22,604 bases of DNA from a virus: IMG/VR virus record IMGVR_UViG_3300022928_000132, positions 1 through 22,604 of that record. One strand, 5' to 3'. How positions within the stretch are numbered: position 1 is the first letter of the stretch; each line of letters opens with the position of its first letter. This document shows positions 6,931 to 15,839 of the stretch, one piece after another. A program made the translations under genes and the position numbers. The notes under the pieces were generated by a model. The model saw only the letters and a program-made list of their open reading frames with translations. It ran no database searches and was not told where the DNA came from.

Positions 6931-9276
6931 TTATGCCTCAGGGAATGCAGCGCCAGTTGGAAGGATGTTGAAGTCAAGTACGATGAATTCAGCAGTCTTC
7001 GTTGGTTGTAAGTAAATTTCCCCTACCATAATGTTTCTATCAATAACATCTGGAGTGTTGTTGGAATCATCCATCACCACCTTAAATGCGTACAAACCAT
7101 TTCTTTGTTGGATTGATTCCAAGTAAGGATTCACAATTGATAGGAATCTATTTCTTGTAGCAGCGGTGTTGTTTTCGAATACCAAGTATCTTGTTGAAGA
7201 TGCGATGTATTTCTTCACTGCGATTAACAATCTTCTTACATTGATTCTATCCAATGCCGATGGTTTTGCTTGTAGTGTCTTTTGACCGAATACCGTAGCA
7301 CCTTGTCCAGGGAACGTAGCGATTGGGTTGATTCGACCTTCGTATAGTGTATCTCTCTCATCGTGAGTCAAACGAGTCTGAACTTCAATTACATTTGGAA
7401 GACCACCACGATTCAAACCAGCAGGAGCGTACCATTCAGCACCAACAGCGTCGTTGAATGCAATAACACCTGGAAGTACAACACTTGGTGGTACCCAGAC
7501 TGGCTTATTCTTATCAGTATCTAAAATCTTAACCCAAGGGTGGTAAGTTGCCACATAGTTTGAGTCAAATGAAGTAAGTGCGTTATTTACAGTTGAGATA
7601 GAATCTCCGTAACGACCAGCATCCATTACATAGAAACAATCCAATCTATCCTCACACATATCTTTAGCGTAAGTAGTTACTGAAGAGTGTAGTCTATGTA
7701 TTACACCTGGTAATACTACCATATTGATATCAAACTCATCTGGGTTAGAGATAGCGTTGATTGCTTTTCTATATGCAACAGTACCAGCAGCGGTAGCAGA
7801 TGACATATCCATACCTTGTGAGTTACCAGCAACAAGTGCCGAACCTACGTTTACTACTCTATTTGGTTCGTATCCATCAAAACCACCTTGGAATGGTACT
7901 AAGAACTTCTTAGCATCAATATCAGATGATAGAGAAATAGATGAACCATTTGAAGTACAATCAGCCAAATCAAAGTCAGAACCAACTACTTCAGTACTTG
8001 AAGCAGGTAGTGGTGACAAGAAGTTTAAGTTATCAGTATTTGATAAATCAAATGAGTAACCTAAGAATACTCTCTTATTGTACTCACCAGAAATTGTTTG
8101 GTCAGATACATAAGTTGGAGATGGTAGGTTGTAAGTTGAGTGAAGTGGTGAAGTTACAGCACCAAATCCGAATGGAACGAGTGATGAATCAATTGCACCA
8201 GCATCTACATCATCAGCAACTACTACTCTAATATGAGCAGATGCGTTAGGGTAGTCACCATTTGAGTTTAATTTACCATTTGCGTCAACAGTAATGTATT
8301 TGTCACCAATTACTCTTTTGATGTAGTTTGGTGAGTTAGGGTCGAGGTTTACACCTTGGAATTCTTCAACGATGTTAGGTCTAACATCAGAATCTTGAAC
8401 ACCTTGACCGAAGATTGAATTAGGAATCTTTCCAGTATCTACTCTTCTTACAATAACACTAAATGAACCATATTCAGAACCTGGCACCTCTGAAGCTGGT
8501 TTGATGTTACTAATACCTACTTTGAATTCGTAGTTAGTAGAGTTACCGTGAGACAGTGTGTGGAACTTGAACAATTCGGTAGCAACACCACCCACTTTTT
8601 GTGATTTAATCCAAGGAGTAGATGCTTCAGAATATGCATTTCCGTAGTCAACATCAACTTGTTGAACTGAAACCTTCACATCTTCACCAGTTGCAAATGA
8701 TGCAGATTGGAATGATGAGAAGTTAAGTTGAGTATATACATCTTTAGATGACTTAGGAGCGTAACCATAAGTCTTAGTGATGTAGTTTTCGTTAGAAGGG
8801 TCTAGTGACGCTGATACAATATTTGCATTACTTGCACTATTGATACCACTACCATCCAAAGTAAGGATGAATGAAGATGCACTTGCCGGAGCATCTATAC
8901 TTGTAGTATCCATATCACCACTACCCAAAGTAGTACTTGGGTGAAGTAGAGCACCTACCAATTCTCCTTCAGATGATGATACCACCAATGCCAATGGTTT
9001 AGCAGTATATCCATCTTGCCCCAACACTCTTACGATAGTTGCAGCACCAGCTTCCTCTAAATAAGATTGAGCGGTATACGGAAGGTATGAATCTTCAGTA
9101 AGACCACCAAACTTTTGTTGGAATTCGTTAAATGATTCTACTTTCGTTGGAACGAAAGCAGGTCCTTTGATTGATTGCCCGATAAGAGCAGCACCAATCT
9201 CACCAATACCTACTGGTAGGAATGAGAGGTCTTTTTCTCTTGTAAATACGCCAGGACTTACAATTCTTTCAGCCAT
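6931..9276 (-). CDS. Tail sheath protein (T4 gp18-like)
   Basis: 781 residues. The N-terminus (VSPGVFTREKDLSFLP) and the segment with FNEFQQKFGG are the classic start of phage tail sheath proteins. The conserved C-terminal part contains GLNRGGLPNV (about residue 615), LYEGRINPI (about 640), LIAVKKYIASSTRYLVFENN, and ends with TAEFIVLDFNILPTG, the strand that interlocks neighbouring subunits in known sheath structures. At 781 residues it is longer than T4 gp18; the extra length lies in the Ser/Asp/Asn-rich middle (about 100-470), presumably surface-exposed insertion domains (inference). AGGAG precedes the start and a TATTTATA motif is 37 bases upstream. No terminator is seen after it. Confidence 0.95.
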   Translation of the reverse strand: MAERIVSPGVFTREKDLSFLPVGIGEIGAALIGQSIKGPAFVPTKVESFNEFQQKFGGLTEDSYLPYTAQSYLEEAGAATIVRVLGQDGYTAKPLALVVSSSEGELVGALLHPSTTLGSGDMDTTSIDAPASASSFILTLDGSGINSASNANIVSASLDPSNENYITKTYGYAPKSSKDVYTQLNFSSFQSASFATGEDVKVSVQQVDVDYGNAYSEASTPWIKSQKVGGVATELFKFHTLSHGNSTNYEFKVGISNIKPASEVPGSEYGSFSVIVRRVDTGKIPNSIFGQGVQDSDVRPNIVEEFQGVNLDPNSPNYIKRVIGDKYITVDANGKLNSNGDYPNASAHIRVVVADDVDAGAIDSSLVPFGFGAVTSPLHSTYNLPSPTYVSDQTISGEYNKRVFLGYSFDLSNTDNLNFLSPLPASSTEVVGSDFDLADCTSNGSSISLSSDIDAKKFLVPFQGGFDGYEPNRVVNVGSALVAGNSQGMDMSSATAAGTVAYRKAINAISNPDEFDINMVVLPGVIHRLHSSVTTYAKDMCEDRLDCFYVMDAGRYGDSISTVNNALTSFDSNYVATYHPWVKILDTDKNKPVWVPPSVVLPGVIAFNDAVGAEWYAPAGLNRGGLPNVIEVQTRLTHDERDTLYEGRINPIATFPGQGATVFGQKTLQAKPSALDRINVRRLLIAVKKYIASSTRYLVFENNTAATRNRFLSIVNPYLESIQQRNGLYAFKVVMDDSNNTPDVIDRNIMVGEIYLQPTKTAEFIVLDFNILPTGAAFPEA

Positions 9277-9313
9277 TATTTTCTCCTAAAATATAATTTT
9301 CGGTTTTCCTTAT

Positions 9314-9321
9314 TATAAATA
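9314..9321 (-). promoter_or_regulatory. TATTTATA motif, candidate late promoter of the sheath gene
   Basis: The coding strand reads GTGTATTTATAATAAGG, 37 bases before the sheath start at 9276. Confidence 0.55.
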
Positions 9322-9346
9322 CACCAAAAAATAGGGAAACGACTAC

Positions 9347-9613
9347 TTATTTGGTAGGTGTGAACTGATTTGTAGATATATCGTAAGTACCCTCACCATA
9401 TTTTTCTTTCAATTCACTCGATAATTCCATTTCTTCTTGTTGAATGTTAGCATACTGATTGATTAATGTCTGCTTTTCATTTTTTAGTTCTTGGAACTCT
9501 CTTTCTAATCCGTGTATGAGTAGTTCAATCTCTCCAATTCGTGTATTGACAGTCAATACCTTTTGTTGTAACTCCTGAATCTTGCTTACCTCTTCTTGGG
9601 TAAATTGAATCAT
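9347..9613 (-). CDS. Small coiled-coil protein upstream of tail sheath
   Basis: 88 residues from the ATG at 9613, almost entirely heptad-patterned helix (IQELQQKVLTVNTRIGEIEL, then EREFQELKNEKQTLINQYAN), ending in a short tail GTYDISTNQFTPTK. An alternative ATG at 9628 adds five residues. The later one is preferred because GGAAG lies eight bases before it and the earlier one has no ribosome binding site and would leave almost no leader after the putative promoter at 9654-9661. Similar short coiled-coil proteins beginning M-x-x-FT-x-EE occur in marine myoviruses in my memory, without known function. A small assembly or scaffold-like role is possible; nothing in the sequence shows it. Confidence 0.75.
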   Translation of the reverse strand: MIQFTQEEVSKIQELQQKVLTVNTRIGEIELLIHGLEREFQELKNEKQTLINQYANIQQEEMELSSELKEKYGEGTYDISTNQFTPTK

Positions 9614-9653
9614 TGTTTTTTCTTCCATAACTTGTCTTATTAATGTTCTATTA

Positions 9654-9661
9654 TATAAATA
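9654..9661 (-). promoter_or_regulatory. TATTTATA motif, candidate late promoter of the coiled-coil gene
   Basis: The coding strand reads ACATATTTATATAATAG, 40 bases before the preferred start at 9613. Confidence 0.5.
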
Positions 9662-9669
9662 TGTAAATA

Positions 9670-10509
9670 TTATTCATTACCTATGATTGGGTATGATTCA
9701 TTTCCACCTAATTTTGGACTCTCACCCCAAGATACCTTACCAACTGAGATTCTTCTCTTGGTATTATTGGCCATTGCGGCATATTCTGGAACAATGTATG
9801 CTTTTGCAGTCAGATTGATACTTGCTTTAGTGATTCTATCTTGACCTACCTCTGATAGAGTTTCAAATGAATAAGAATCACCTTTGATTACAAATTTGTA
9901 TCTATCACCAAAGGAACGGCCTTGGAAAAACACGATTTGTTCTACAATCTTGTTCACTTGCTCCATATAGTCACACCAAACGACCACTTCGTACTCTAAA
10001 TTAACATAATCAGGTCTTTCAACCGACATATACTCTTTTTTAGGTTGCTGACCAGTCAAAACCGAGAATTGGTCGTATCTATTGGTCTTACTATATGTTC
10101 GTTCGAACATTTGGTGAGCATCTTCGTTTTGTGCTACCTTTAACTTTGCTAAATCGGTATTGATGGAAAGATTATTTCGTTTGAATGAGATAACTGGTGT
10201 TAAAATCATACCACTGTCATCTCTCATAAACCCATCACGTTGTGCACTTGCCCATTTCTCTGGAGATGCGTACATTACTGGAACTGGGTAGAATCTACCA
10301 TCATCTTCGATTGTAGGTTTTACATCAGATTGTAAGAAACTTTGAAACGCAGAGTCAATGTCATAAATACCAACTGAAATGTTCTTTACATTGTCTTGGT
10401 CTCTACGAATCTGCTTTGCCTTGTTCAATTTCACATCTTCACTTGTAGAAGATTGAGTTTGAGTAAGGTTTGGTTTCGATTTGTCTTCGTTTCTATACTT
10501 TTGAGCCAT
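9670..10509 (-). CDS. Probable neck / tail completion protein (T4 gp15-like position)
   Basis: 279 residues. The first 40 are polar and probably disordered. The pattern then is GIYDIDSAFQSFLQ, VPVMYASPEKWASAQRDGF, LTPVISFKRNN, YDQFSVLTGQQPKKEY, PDYVNLEYEVVVWCDYMEQVNKIVEQI, and SFETLSEVGQDR. I recall this set from marine T4-like phage proteins annotated as head-tail connector or tail completion proteins. The gene is third in a tightly coupled neck cluster. Only one base separates it from the upstream stop, and its ribosome binding site (AGGA) lies inside the upstream gene. The order gp13-like, gp14-like, this gene, then sheath and tube fits a T4 gp15-like tail terminator, but the equation with gp15 is by position and should be tested by structure prediction. 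Confidence 0.7.
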   Translation of the reverse strand: MAQKYRNEDKSKPNLTQTQSSTSEDVKLNKAKQIRRDQDNVKNISVGIYDIDSAFQSFLQSDVKPTIEDDGRFYPVPVMYASPEKWASAQRDGFMRDDSGMILTPVISFKRNNLSINTDLAKLKVAQNEDAHQMFERTYSKTNRYDQFSVLTGQQPKKEYMSVERPDYVNLEYEVVVWCDYMEQVNKIVEQIVFFQGRSFGDRYKFVIKGDSYSFETLSEVGQDRITKASINLTAKAYIVPEYAAMANNTKRRISVGKVSWGESPKLGGNESYPIIGNE

Positions 10510-10510
10510 C

Positions 10511-11038
10511 TTACAATCCTAATGGTACTTCGTTATCATTTTGTCTTGAGTTACCTTTATATGTATCCACCAATTTAATTGATGTTTGTCGAGTAACGTG
10601 AGTGTCACATTGAACTGATACATTATAACCTTGTGTCTCACCACCATCCCAAGTTTGTGGGTTCTTTCCAGCAAAGTATTGGACTTGATATGTTGCATCA
10701 ATCAAATGGTATTCTTCATTCCATAAAATAATGTCACCAACTTCGGGTACAAGATTTTTATCAACCAAAGTATCACGAAGAAATCTAAATTGAACTTCAC
10801 GAGAATATGATTGGCCAAAATCATCAGAGATTTGAGTCGCCTGACCCCTCTCTATCAAACAAGGAATTTTTATTGGTTGATTGAATACTTTATCTTTACC
10901 CTCACCATATAAATTTGCTTTAGTTTCAGTCAAAGCGACTTGGTAGTAGTAGATTTCAGTATCAATAATGTCGTTGATAAGTTCTTTATTCACTTTACTG
11001 AATAGAGCCATATCCCTTTGTCCACCGAATAGAGCCAT
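10511..11038 (-). CDS. Neck protein (T4 gp14-like)
   Basis: 175 residues. Features are an N-terminal helix (FSKVNKELINDIIDTEIYYYQV), an IPCLIERG segment, a QFRFLRDTLVDKNLVPEVGDIILW region and a WNEEYHLIDATYQVQYFAG strand pair, which fits the neck-protein pattern of T4-like phages found between gp13-like and gp15-like genes. The start at 11038 uses AGGA eight bases upstream, inside the end of the previous gene (four bases between stop and start), which indicates coupled translation. The N-terminus repeats MALF at residues 1 and 10; the second ATG also has a GGG upstream, so a start nine codons later is possible. The protein would complete the head-to-tail joining collar. Confidence 0.72.
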   Translation of the reverse strand: MALFGGQRDMALFSKVNKELINDIIDTEIYYYQVALTETKANLYGEGKDKVFNQPIKIPCLIERGQATQISDDFGQSYSREVQFRFLRDTLVDKNLVPEVGDIILWNEEYHLIDATYQVQYFAGKNPQTWDGGETQGYNVSVQCDTHVTRQTSIKLVDTYKGNSRQNDNEVPLGL

Positions 11039-11042
11039 TTGA

Positions 11043-12206
11043 TTATCCTATAAAAATTGGTCGTGGTACTCTATTAAGAGTTTCTTCCAAGTATTCAGAT
11101 TCTTCTTTTCGTGCTTCCATCAATGCTCTACGAGATGTCGATTCCAACATTTCAGTCAATTGAGTCATCAATGCTTCTTTTTCAGCAGATGCTTCGTTAC
11201 GAAGGTCTGACCCATCTAATGTAATGTCTGCGCCAGGAATTGGAATTGCTGAGAATTTAGAACGAACTGCTCCCAACATCTCTTTTGACAATGCAAGTGC
11301 GTATCTTGCAATCCATTGCTTTCCTGCTGAGTTGATATTAGAGTAAGTCAATCTTCCAAATGGAGCATTAGACAAATCACTAACCACATTAGATGCAGCG
11401 ATTGGTGAATTTACTTCACTATCCAATGTATAATCAAAATATACCTTGGCGCCAGTATCAGTTCCACTTGGAATTGGGTATAATCTGATTCGTTGCCCAT
11501 CAACGTGGAAACCATATGATGACTTACGAATCTTATCGTTGAATTCGATTGCTTGTAATCTTAAAAGGTCATCAAACATTGGTTGCATCATAAATGATAC
11601 ACCTGGTGAGTAATTACCCCACCCAAAGGTTTGCATCATTTGTTGAGAACCAAGACCAGTACCTACAAATGGGTCAAAGTATCTAATGATTGCAGGTGGT
11701 TGAGTGTGGTATACTCTACGAAGAGTAACACCATCGGTTACTGAACCATTTTCAAGTGTTACTACATTAGCATCACCCAAGTCGTAGATTTGTTGACCCG
11801 ATACCATCTCAAATGACCCAGTGTAAACAGTAACTTTACCACCACTAAGTGCTTCAGTACCATAATCCTTTGCGATATTTACAAAGTTCTGCATATTTGC
11901 ATTCATATTGGTATCTGATAAGTCTAAGTCTAATGATGACCCTTGAAGAGATAACAAATTCTCTTTTGCTCTATATTGGTTTACTTGTGATGAATACTCA
12001 TTCACTGCTTCTTCCAAACAAGTAAAGAAATTGATGTCTTGAAGTTCGATATCAATGATTGGGTAACCCAATCTACGAGCACACCATTCTGCTACTTTTG
12101 GAGCATCACTCTGAAATTGTGCATCAGAATCGAAGAACCCAAAAGGAGTCGATGAACCACTTGTAAATGAACCTGAACCTGGCCAAATTGGAATTGTTAC
12201 TGACAT
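11043..12206 (-). CDS. Neck protein (T4 gp13-like)
   Basis: 387 residues. The segment AEWCARRLGYPIIDIELQDINFFTCLEEAV at about 40-70 contains the RRLG-P-I-[IV]-x-[VI]-E-L signature shared with gp13-type neck proteins of T4-like phages. The remainder holds a PGVSFMMQPMFDDLLRLQAIE helix and an RIRLYPIP strand, then a C-terminal helical region with many Glu and Arg residues ending RVPRPIFIG. It should sit at the portal after DNA packaging and make the head competent for tail joining. The start has AGGAG seven bases upstream and a TATTTATA motif 27 bases upstream, so it opens the neck operon. It is longer than T4 gp13. Confidence 0.8.
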   Translation of the reverse strand: MSVTIPIWPGSGSFTSGSSTPFGFFDSDAQFQSDAPKVAEWCARRLGYPIIDIELQDINFFTCLEEAVNEYSSQVNQYRAKENLLSLQGSSLDLDLSDTNMNANMQNFVNIAKDYGTEALSGGKVTVYTGSFEMVSGQQIYDLGDANVVTLENGSVTDGVTLRRVYHTQPPAIIRYFDPFVGTGLGSQQMMQTFGWGNYSPGVSFMMQPMFDDLLRLQAIEFNDKIRKSSYGFHVDGQRIRLYPIPSGTDTGAKVYFDYTLDSEVNSPIAASNVVSDLSNAPFGRLTYSNINSAGKQWIARYALALSKEMLGAVRSKFSAIPIPGADITLDGSDLRNEASAEKEALMTQLTEMLESTSRRALMEARKEESEYLEETLNRVPRPIFIG

Positions 12207-12233
12207 TTATACTCCTAAATACTATTAGTCCTA

Positions 12234-12241
12234 TATAAATA
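12234..12241 (-). promoter_or_regulatory. TATTTATA motif, candidate late promoter of the neck operon
   Basis: The coding strand reads ACTATTTATATAGGACT, 27 bases before the start at 12206, in the 44-base gap after the glycosyltransferase-hydroxylase gene. Confidence 0.55.
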
Positions 12242-12250
12242 GTGTTTCGA

Positions 12251-13927
12251 TTACCTTTTCGTATTTCTCATAAAGGATACTACGATATATCGTGTACCAT
12301 CAGTCACTGCCCTAGCACCGTGTTTATGAGTAATGTTTCCAGGATGAATACTTACATAACCAATACCATTTTTTAGTAATTTACGCTGTCTTCTAAACCA
12401 AGTTCCACCACCCTCATATTCATCGAGGTCTGACAATTGAACCAAACAAGTAATATCAGACATATCGTGGTGAATTGAAAGATGACCTTGTGCATCCGGA
12501 GTGTATCTTGCTAAGAAGTTTTCCGTAGTAAGATTATCCCAACCTTCACCTTCAAGTGCCCACATATAAATTGATACAGGCATTACAAACTCTCTCAGTA
12601 TCTCCATATAAATGTCATGCATCCCAATTGTTTGTAAAACCATATCGGTAGTTGGATAATTTTCGTGTCTATCAACAGTCCACGAATTTGAGTGTTCAGC
12701 TTCTTCACGAATCATCCTACAAAATTCGGCTGTAAATAGTGGAAATGAGAATGTATTCATAAATGGTTCATCTACTATCAACTCCCACTCTTTAGTTCTT
12801 GCTGAATAAGTAATGAATCTCGATTTCCATGCGTCAGGGTCATCGTAGTATGTATACAATTCTGGATGTAGTTTGTCATTATTATTTATCATTTCAATCC
12901 ATTGATTATATCGGTTAGACCAATTTTCGTTTTTAGCAAAGTTGTATGCAGTTTCCAAATTAGCCATCGCCAATGACTTATCATTGTATACATCCAATAA
13001 TTTTTCAAATATATCTTCTTTTAATTTATCAACATCGCTTGGTGTTGAGATTAAACCACCCTTACCCATTAACAAATTTATCAAGTTACCAGTATCAGTT
13101 GATACAATCTTAACACGACCAAACATCATTTCTAATGCGGTTATACAATAAGTCTCATCATATTGTGAAGGATATACCCAATATTCAGCCGACTTAATTT
13201 GTTTATATAATTCAGATGGTGATAATGCTCCTAAGAAATACACACCATCCATTTCATTTACATATGAATCATACCATTCAAGTGCGTATGGGGGTGTGGC
13301 TACCCACAAACTTGCGTCTGGAATCATCTCTCTAATTCTTGGCCAAATACCAAGTAAGTGTTCTAACCCTCTATCAGGTGCTGAAGTGTATATAAACTTA
13401 TTATCAAACTTTGGGACATCAATATCTTCCCAATCGGATGGGTCAATCGCATTATTTAGAACTTTAATACGACCTTTCATATCAGGCCACATTTTTTCTA
13501 ACTTATTCTTCTGATATTCAGATACTGCGATGAATTTTGAGATTCTATTGTCTTTTAGAAGGTCTATACCCCCATTTGGTAGTTCCAATCCTTTATACCA
13601 AGGGTAAAACTCAAAATTATGAATCCAAAAGTATGATTTATCAAATGTAATGTTTAAGTCATCCATTAGTTGTAGGTAATGAATGTAATTAGACCCTATG
13701 ACTACATCAAAGTGTTGAAATGTACCCAATGAGTCGTAATCATAATAAGATACACCATTACTTTCGGTGTTTTCCACCATACCACTCACGATTACCTCGT
13801 GTCCATCATTAGCAAATTGTTCTGCCAACTTTATAACAGCATATTCCGACCCACCAAGACCATTTTCTAACCAATAGTTCTTACTGATGTTTTGTTTCTG
13901 ATAACCTATTGTAAATAATACTCTCAT
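12251..13927 (-). CDS. GT-B glycosyltransferase fused to lysyl hydroxylase (PLOD)-like Fe(II)/2-oxoglutarate oxygenase
   Basis: 558 residues from the ATG at 13927; GGAG lies four bases upstream inside the previous gene, and only one base separates the two. A TTG four codons earlier is possible but poorer. Residues about 1-355 are a GT4-like GT-B transferase: an N-terminal GGSEYAVIKLAEQFANDGHEV loop-helix, SAPDRGLEHLL at the start of the second half, and a YPSQYDETYCITALEMM segment in the place of the nucleotide-sugar-binding E-x7-E motif. Residues about 390-558 strongly resemble the catalytic domain of procollagen-lysine hydroxylases: NYPTTD and QTIG, FLARYTPDAQ, the HHD iron motif (His486, Asp488), YEGGGTWF, HPGNITHKHG (distal His536) and the 2-oxoglutarate-binding Arg546 in GTRYIVVSF. 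The distal His and Arg are ten residues apart, as in animal enzymes. Known parallels are animal LH3 and mimivirus L230, which combine lysyl hydroxylase and glycosyltransferase domains. Likely function: hydroxylating Lys in the neighbouring collagen-like fibre and glycosylating it. Domain identity is strong; the substrate is inference. Confidence 0.85.
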   Translation of the reverse strand: MRVLFTIGYQKQNISKNYWLENGLGGSEYAVIKLAEQFANDGHEVIVSGMVENTESNGVSYYDYDSLGTFQHFDVVIGSNYIHYLQLMDDLNITFDKSYFWIHNFEFYPWYKGLELPNGGIDLLKDNRISKFIAVSEYQKNKLEKMWPDMKGRIKVLNNAIDPSDWEDIDVPKFDNKFIYTSAPDRGLEHLLGIWPRIREMIPDASLWVATPPYALEWYDSYVNEMDGVYFLGALSPSELYKQIKSAEYWVYPSQYDETYCITALEMMFGRVKIVSTDTGNLINLLMGKGGLISTPSDVDKLKEDIFEKLLDVYNDKSLAMANLETAYNFAKNENWSNRYNQWIEMINNNDKLHPELYTYYDDPDAWKSRFITYSARTKEWELIVDEPFMNTFSFPLFTAEFCRMIREEAEHSNSWTVDRHENYPTTDMVLQTIGMHDIYMEILREFVMPVSIYMWALEGEGWDNLTTENFLARYTPDAQGHLSIHHDMSDITCLVQLSDLDEYEGGGTWFRRQRKLLKNGIGYVSIHPGNITHKHGARAVTDGTRYIVVSFMRNTKR

Positions 13928-13928
13928 A

Positions 13929-15218
13929 CTACTCCACAATGTAATTTAAGACTTCTTCTCGTTCATAATATCGTGTTCTATCCATCCAATTTTGTAGATA
14001 GTACCCACGATTATTCTCTTCATCCCAAGACCAATCGAATTTACCCAATTCAGCAATTCGTTCGTGAATAAATGGGTCATAATAATCCTTAATCAGTCGT
14101 GCTCTACGATTAATGTCGGTAGAATTGTTATCAACCGTGGAATTATAATTATTATACTGAACGTATAACATTCGTTTGAGGTGAATCATTCTCGTTTCAA
14201 GGAATGTCTTAACAATCAACTCATAATCATCAGCAACTGATATATTTCTACTATGACCTCTAACTTTATGATAGGTATCTCGATTCCATACTCTACAATG
14301 GTTAGGCATTCCTATATTAAATCGAATTGTTTTTGGATTAATGTCTGGATAATGATGTACTAACCAAGTTTTACCATCGTATTCTTCCCAAGTATGCCCT
14401 GCGTATGCCCAATCGAATGGATTTTCGGGATGACCATACCAATCATCACCAATTCTACCATATTGTCGTGGTGTTCCATCCTCATATACCTCAGTTACAT
14501 CCGTGTAGATAAATCCTGCGTCTGGATATTGTTTACTTGCATTAAGAACTTCTTCCAAACAAGTCGATATAAGAACATCATCGTGGTCTAACTCAAATAA
14601 CCACTCACCATTACACAACATAGCAGCTCTATGTTTTACTTCACCAACATTACCACCCGAATTTGGAGTCATTCTATGAATTTTTACTCTATAATCTTGG
14701 GATGCTAAGTCTTTTAGATACTCCCAAGTCTTATAATCACCTTCAGGTGAGTCATCAACTACTACCCACTCCCAATTTGGATAAGTTTGCTTTCGTAATG
14801 AATCATATGTTCTGAAAATTCTCTCGTTTGTCTTGTAAGTCGGAGTAAAAATAGATAAAATCGGTGAATCGGAATCACCATAGACCTCTTTTTGAGAACT
14901 ACAAGCCCAAAATGTAGACTGACACACCACATCGTTTGCTAAAATGTTATCATCCGGTATCATTTCGTAATTTATTATCTTACTTGATACCATTGAGTGG
15001 TGTAGCATCTCCGATATTTCAGTTGGAGTATCCCCAATAATAACGATTACATCGGGTCTATGAGTTGCAAAGTGGGTTTTGAAATTTATTGATGAGTCGT
15101 ATGAGTATAATACTACATATTCTTCGAGCCCCTCTTCAAAATATACATCTGATTGGGTTCTTATCTCACCAAATCTATCCCAACCATAAATTAATGCAGT
15201 AGGTAAACTTGTTTTCAT
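13929..15218 (-). CDS. GT2-family glycosyltransferase
   Basis: 429 residues. Residues about 118-345 are a GT-A fold of the GT2 type: LSIFTPTYKTNERIFRTYDS and QTYPNWEWVVVDDSP (Asp155, Asp156) bind the nucleotide sugar, NVGEVKHRAAML is the helix after it, LDHDD (211-214) is the metal-binding DxD motif, and VADDYELIVK (329-338) carries the likely catalytic acidic residues. The first 117 residues form a separate alpha/beta region (RPDVIVIIGDTP) resembling half of a GT-B or receiver-like fold, of unknown role. The last 80 residues are Tyr/Trp/Asn-rich. It is second in a three-gene operon, six bases after the oxygenase stop and one base before the fusion gene, and so likely acts with them on the same glycan or protein. 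Sugar donor and acceptor cannot be read from the sequence. Confidence 0.85.
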   Translation of the reverse strand: MKTSLPTALIYGWDRFGEIRTQSDVYFEEGLEEYVVLYSYDSSINFKTHFATHRPDVIVIIGDTPTEISEMLHHSMVSSKIINYEMIPDDNILANDVVCQSTFWACSSQKEVYGDSDSPILSIFTPTYKTNERIFRTYDSLRKQTYPNWEWVVVDDSPEGDYKTWEYLKDLASQDYRVKIHRMTPNSGGNVGEVKHRAAMLCNGEWLFELDHDDVLISTCLEEVLNASKQYPDAGFIYTDVTEVYEDGTPRQYGRIGDDWYGHPENPFDWAYAGHTWEEYDGKTWLVHHYPDINPKTIRFNIGMPNHCRVWNRDTYHKVRGHSRNISVADDYELIVKTFLETRMIHLKRMLYVQYNNYNSTVDNNSTDINRRARLIKDYYDPFIHERIAELGKFDWSWDEENNRGYYLQNWMDRTRYYEREEVLNYIVE

Positions 15219-15224
15219 AAATTA

Positions 15225-15824
15225 TTATCTATATGGTTCTCCACCAACCCAAAGAACGAATGATTTTCGTGTTCCACTCTTCACAGGTGTGACTCTATGT
15301 AGGTAAAATGATGGAAAAATCACAGCAGCTCCTTGAGCTCGTGGTGCAGTTATTTGCTTTCCAATGTTGAATTGTAAATCACCACCTTCGTATTCCGATG
15401 GGTCTGATAGCTGGACTGTTACTGAAATCTTCCTGCGATTTTGCATCCCAATACCACAATCCATATGCCAATCGTAATGACCACCACCACCATAGTATTC
15501 GGTATACTGAATTGCCTCAGGCATCATAGTAATATCCATCTTCCACATAATATCATTTGCTTCTGAAATCATATCGTGGAGTTTGGAGTATACCCAAGTC
15601 CATTCTTCAGTTTGAGGACACCATTTAATTTTGGATTTACGATATTCGGATACTTGTGACTTATCATCTTGACCAGTGGCTGCGGTTTCCCAAGACAAGT
15701 TTGAAGTCATTTCTTCAATTTCTTGTAGTTCTTCTTTGGTGAATCCAGTTTCAAACCAATAGTAGTCATTGTAAGACACATCTGACCGATATGCGTTTCT
15801 ATCAAAGGAAAAGCTCTTCTGCAT
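15225..15824 (-). CDS. Fe(II)/2-oxoglutarate-dependent oxygenase (PKHD/prolyl hydroxylase type)
   Basis: 199 residues with a complete double-stranded beta-helix signature. YTEYYGGGGHYDWHMD gives the iron ligands His120 and Asp122. VTVQLSDPSEYEGGDLQF follows, and IFPSFYLHRVTPVKSGTRKSFVLWV gives the distal His176 and 2-oxoglutarate-binding Arg186. The N-terminal 100 residues are helical and include the FTKEELQEIEE pattern usual in this family. Such PKHD-type oxygenases are common in marine T4-like phages and are usually of unknown substrate. Here it opens an operon with two glycosyltransferases and sits next to a collagen gene, suggesting it hydroxylates the fibre or a glycan precursor. The start has no clear ribosome binding site (AATTAGTT before the ATG) and is only 15 bases after a TATTTATA motif, so its mRNA may have a very short leader. 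Confidence 0.88.
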   Translation of the reverse strand: MQKSFSFDRNAYRSDVSYNDYYWFETGFTKEELQEIEEMTSNLSWETAATGQDDKSQVSEYRKSKIKWCPQTEEWTWVYSKLHDMISEANDIMWKMDITMMPEAIQYTEYYGGGGHYDWHMDCGIGMQNRRKISVTVQLSDPSEYEGGDLQFNIGKQITAPRAQGAAVIFPSFYLHRVTPVKSGTRKSFVLWVGGEPYR

Positions 15825-15839
15825 AACTAATTATTTTAC

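Noticed and set aside
13928-13939. TTG at 13939 as start of the glycosyltransferase-hydroxylase fusion
   Set aside because: It overlaps the upstream gene, and the ATG at 13927 has GGAG four bases upstream and begins directly with the first beta strand (MRVLFTIG).
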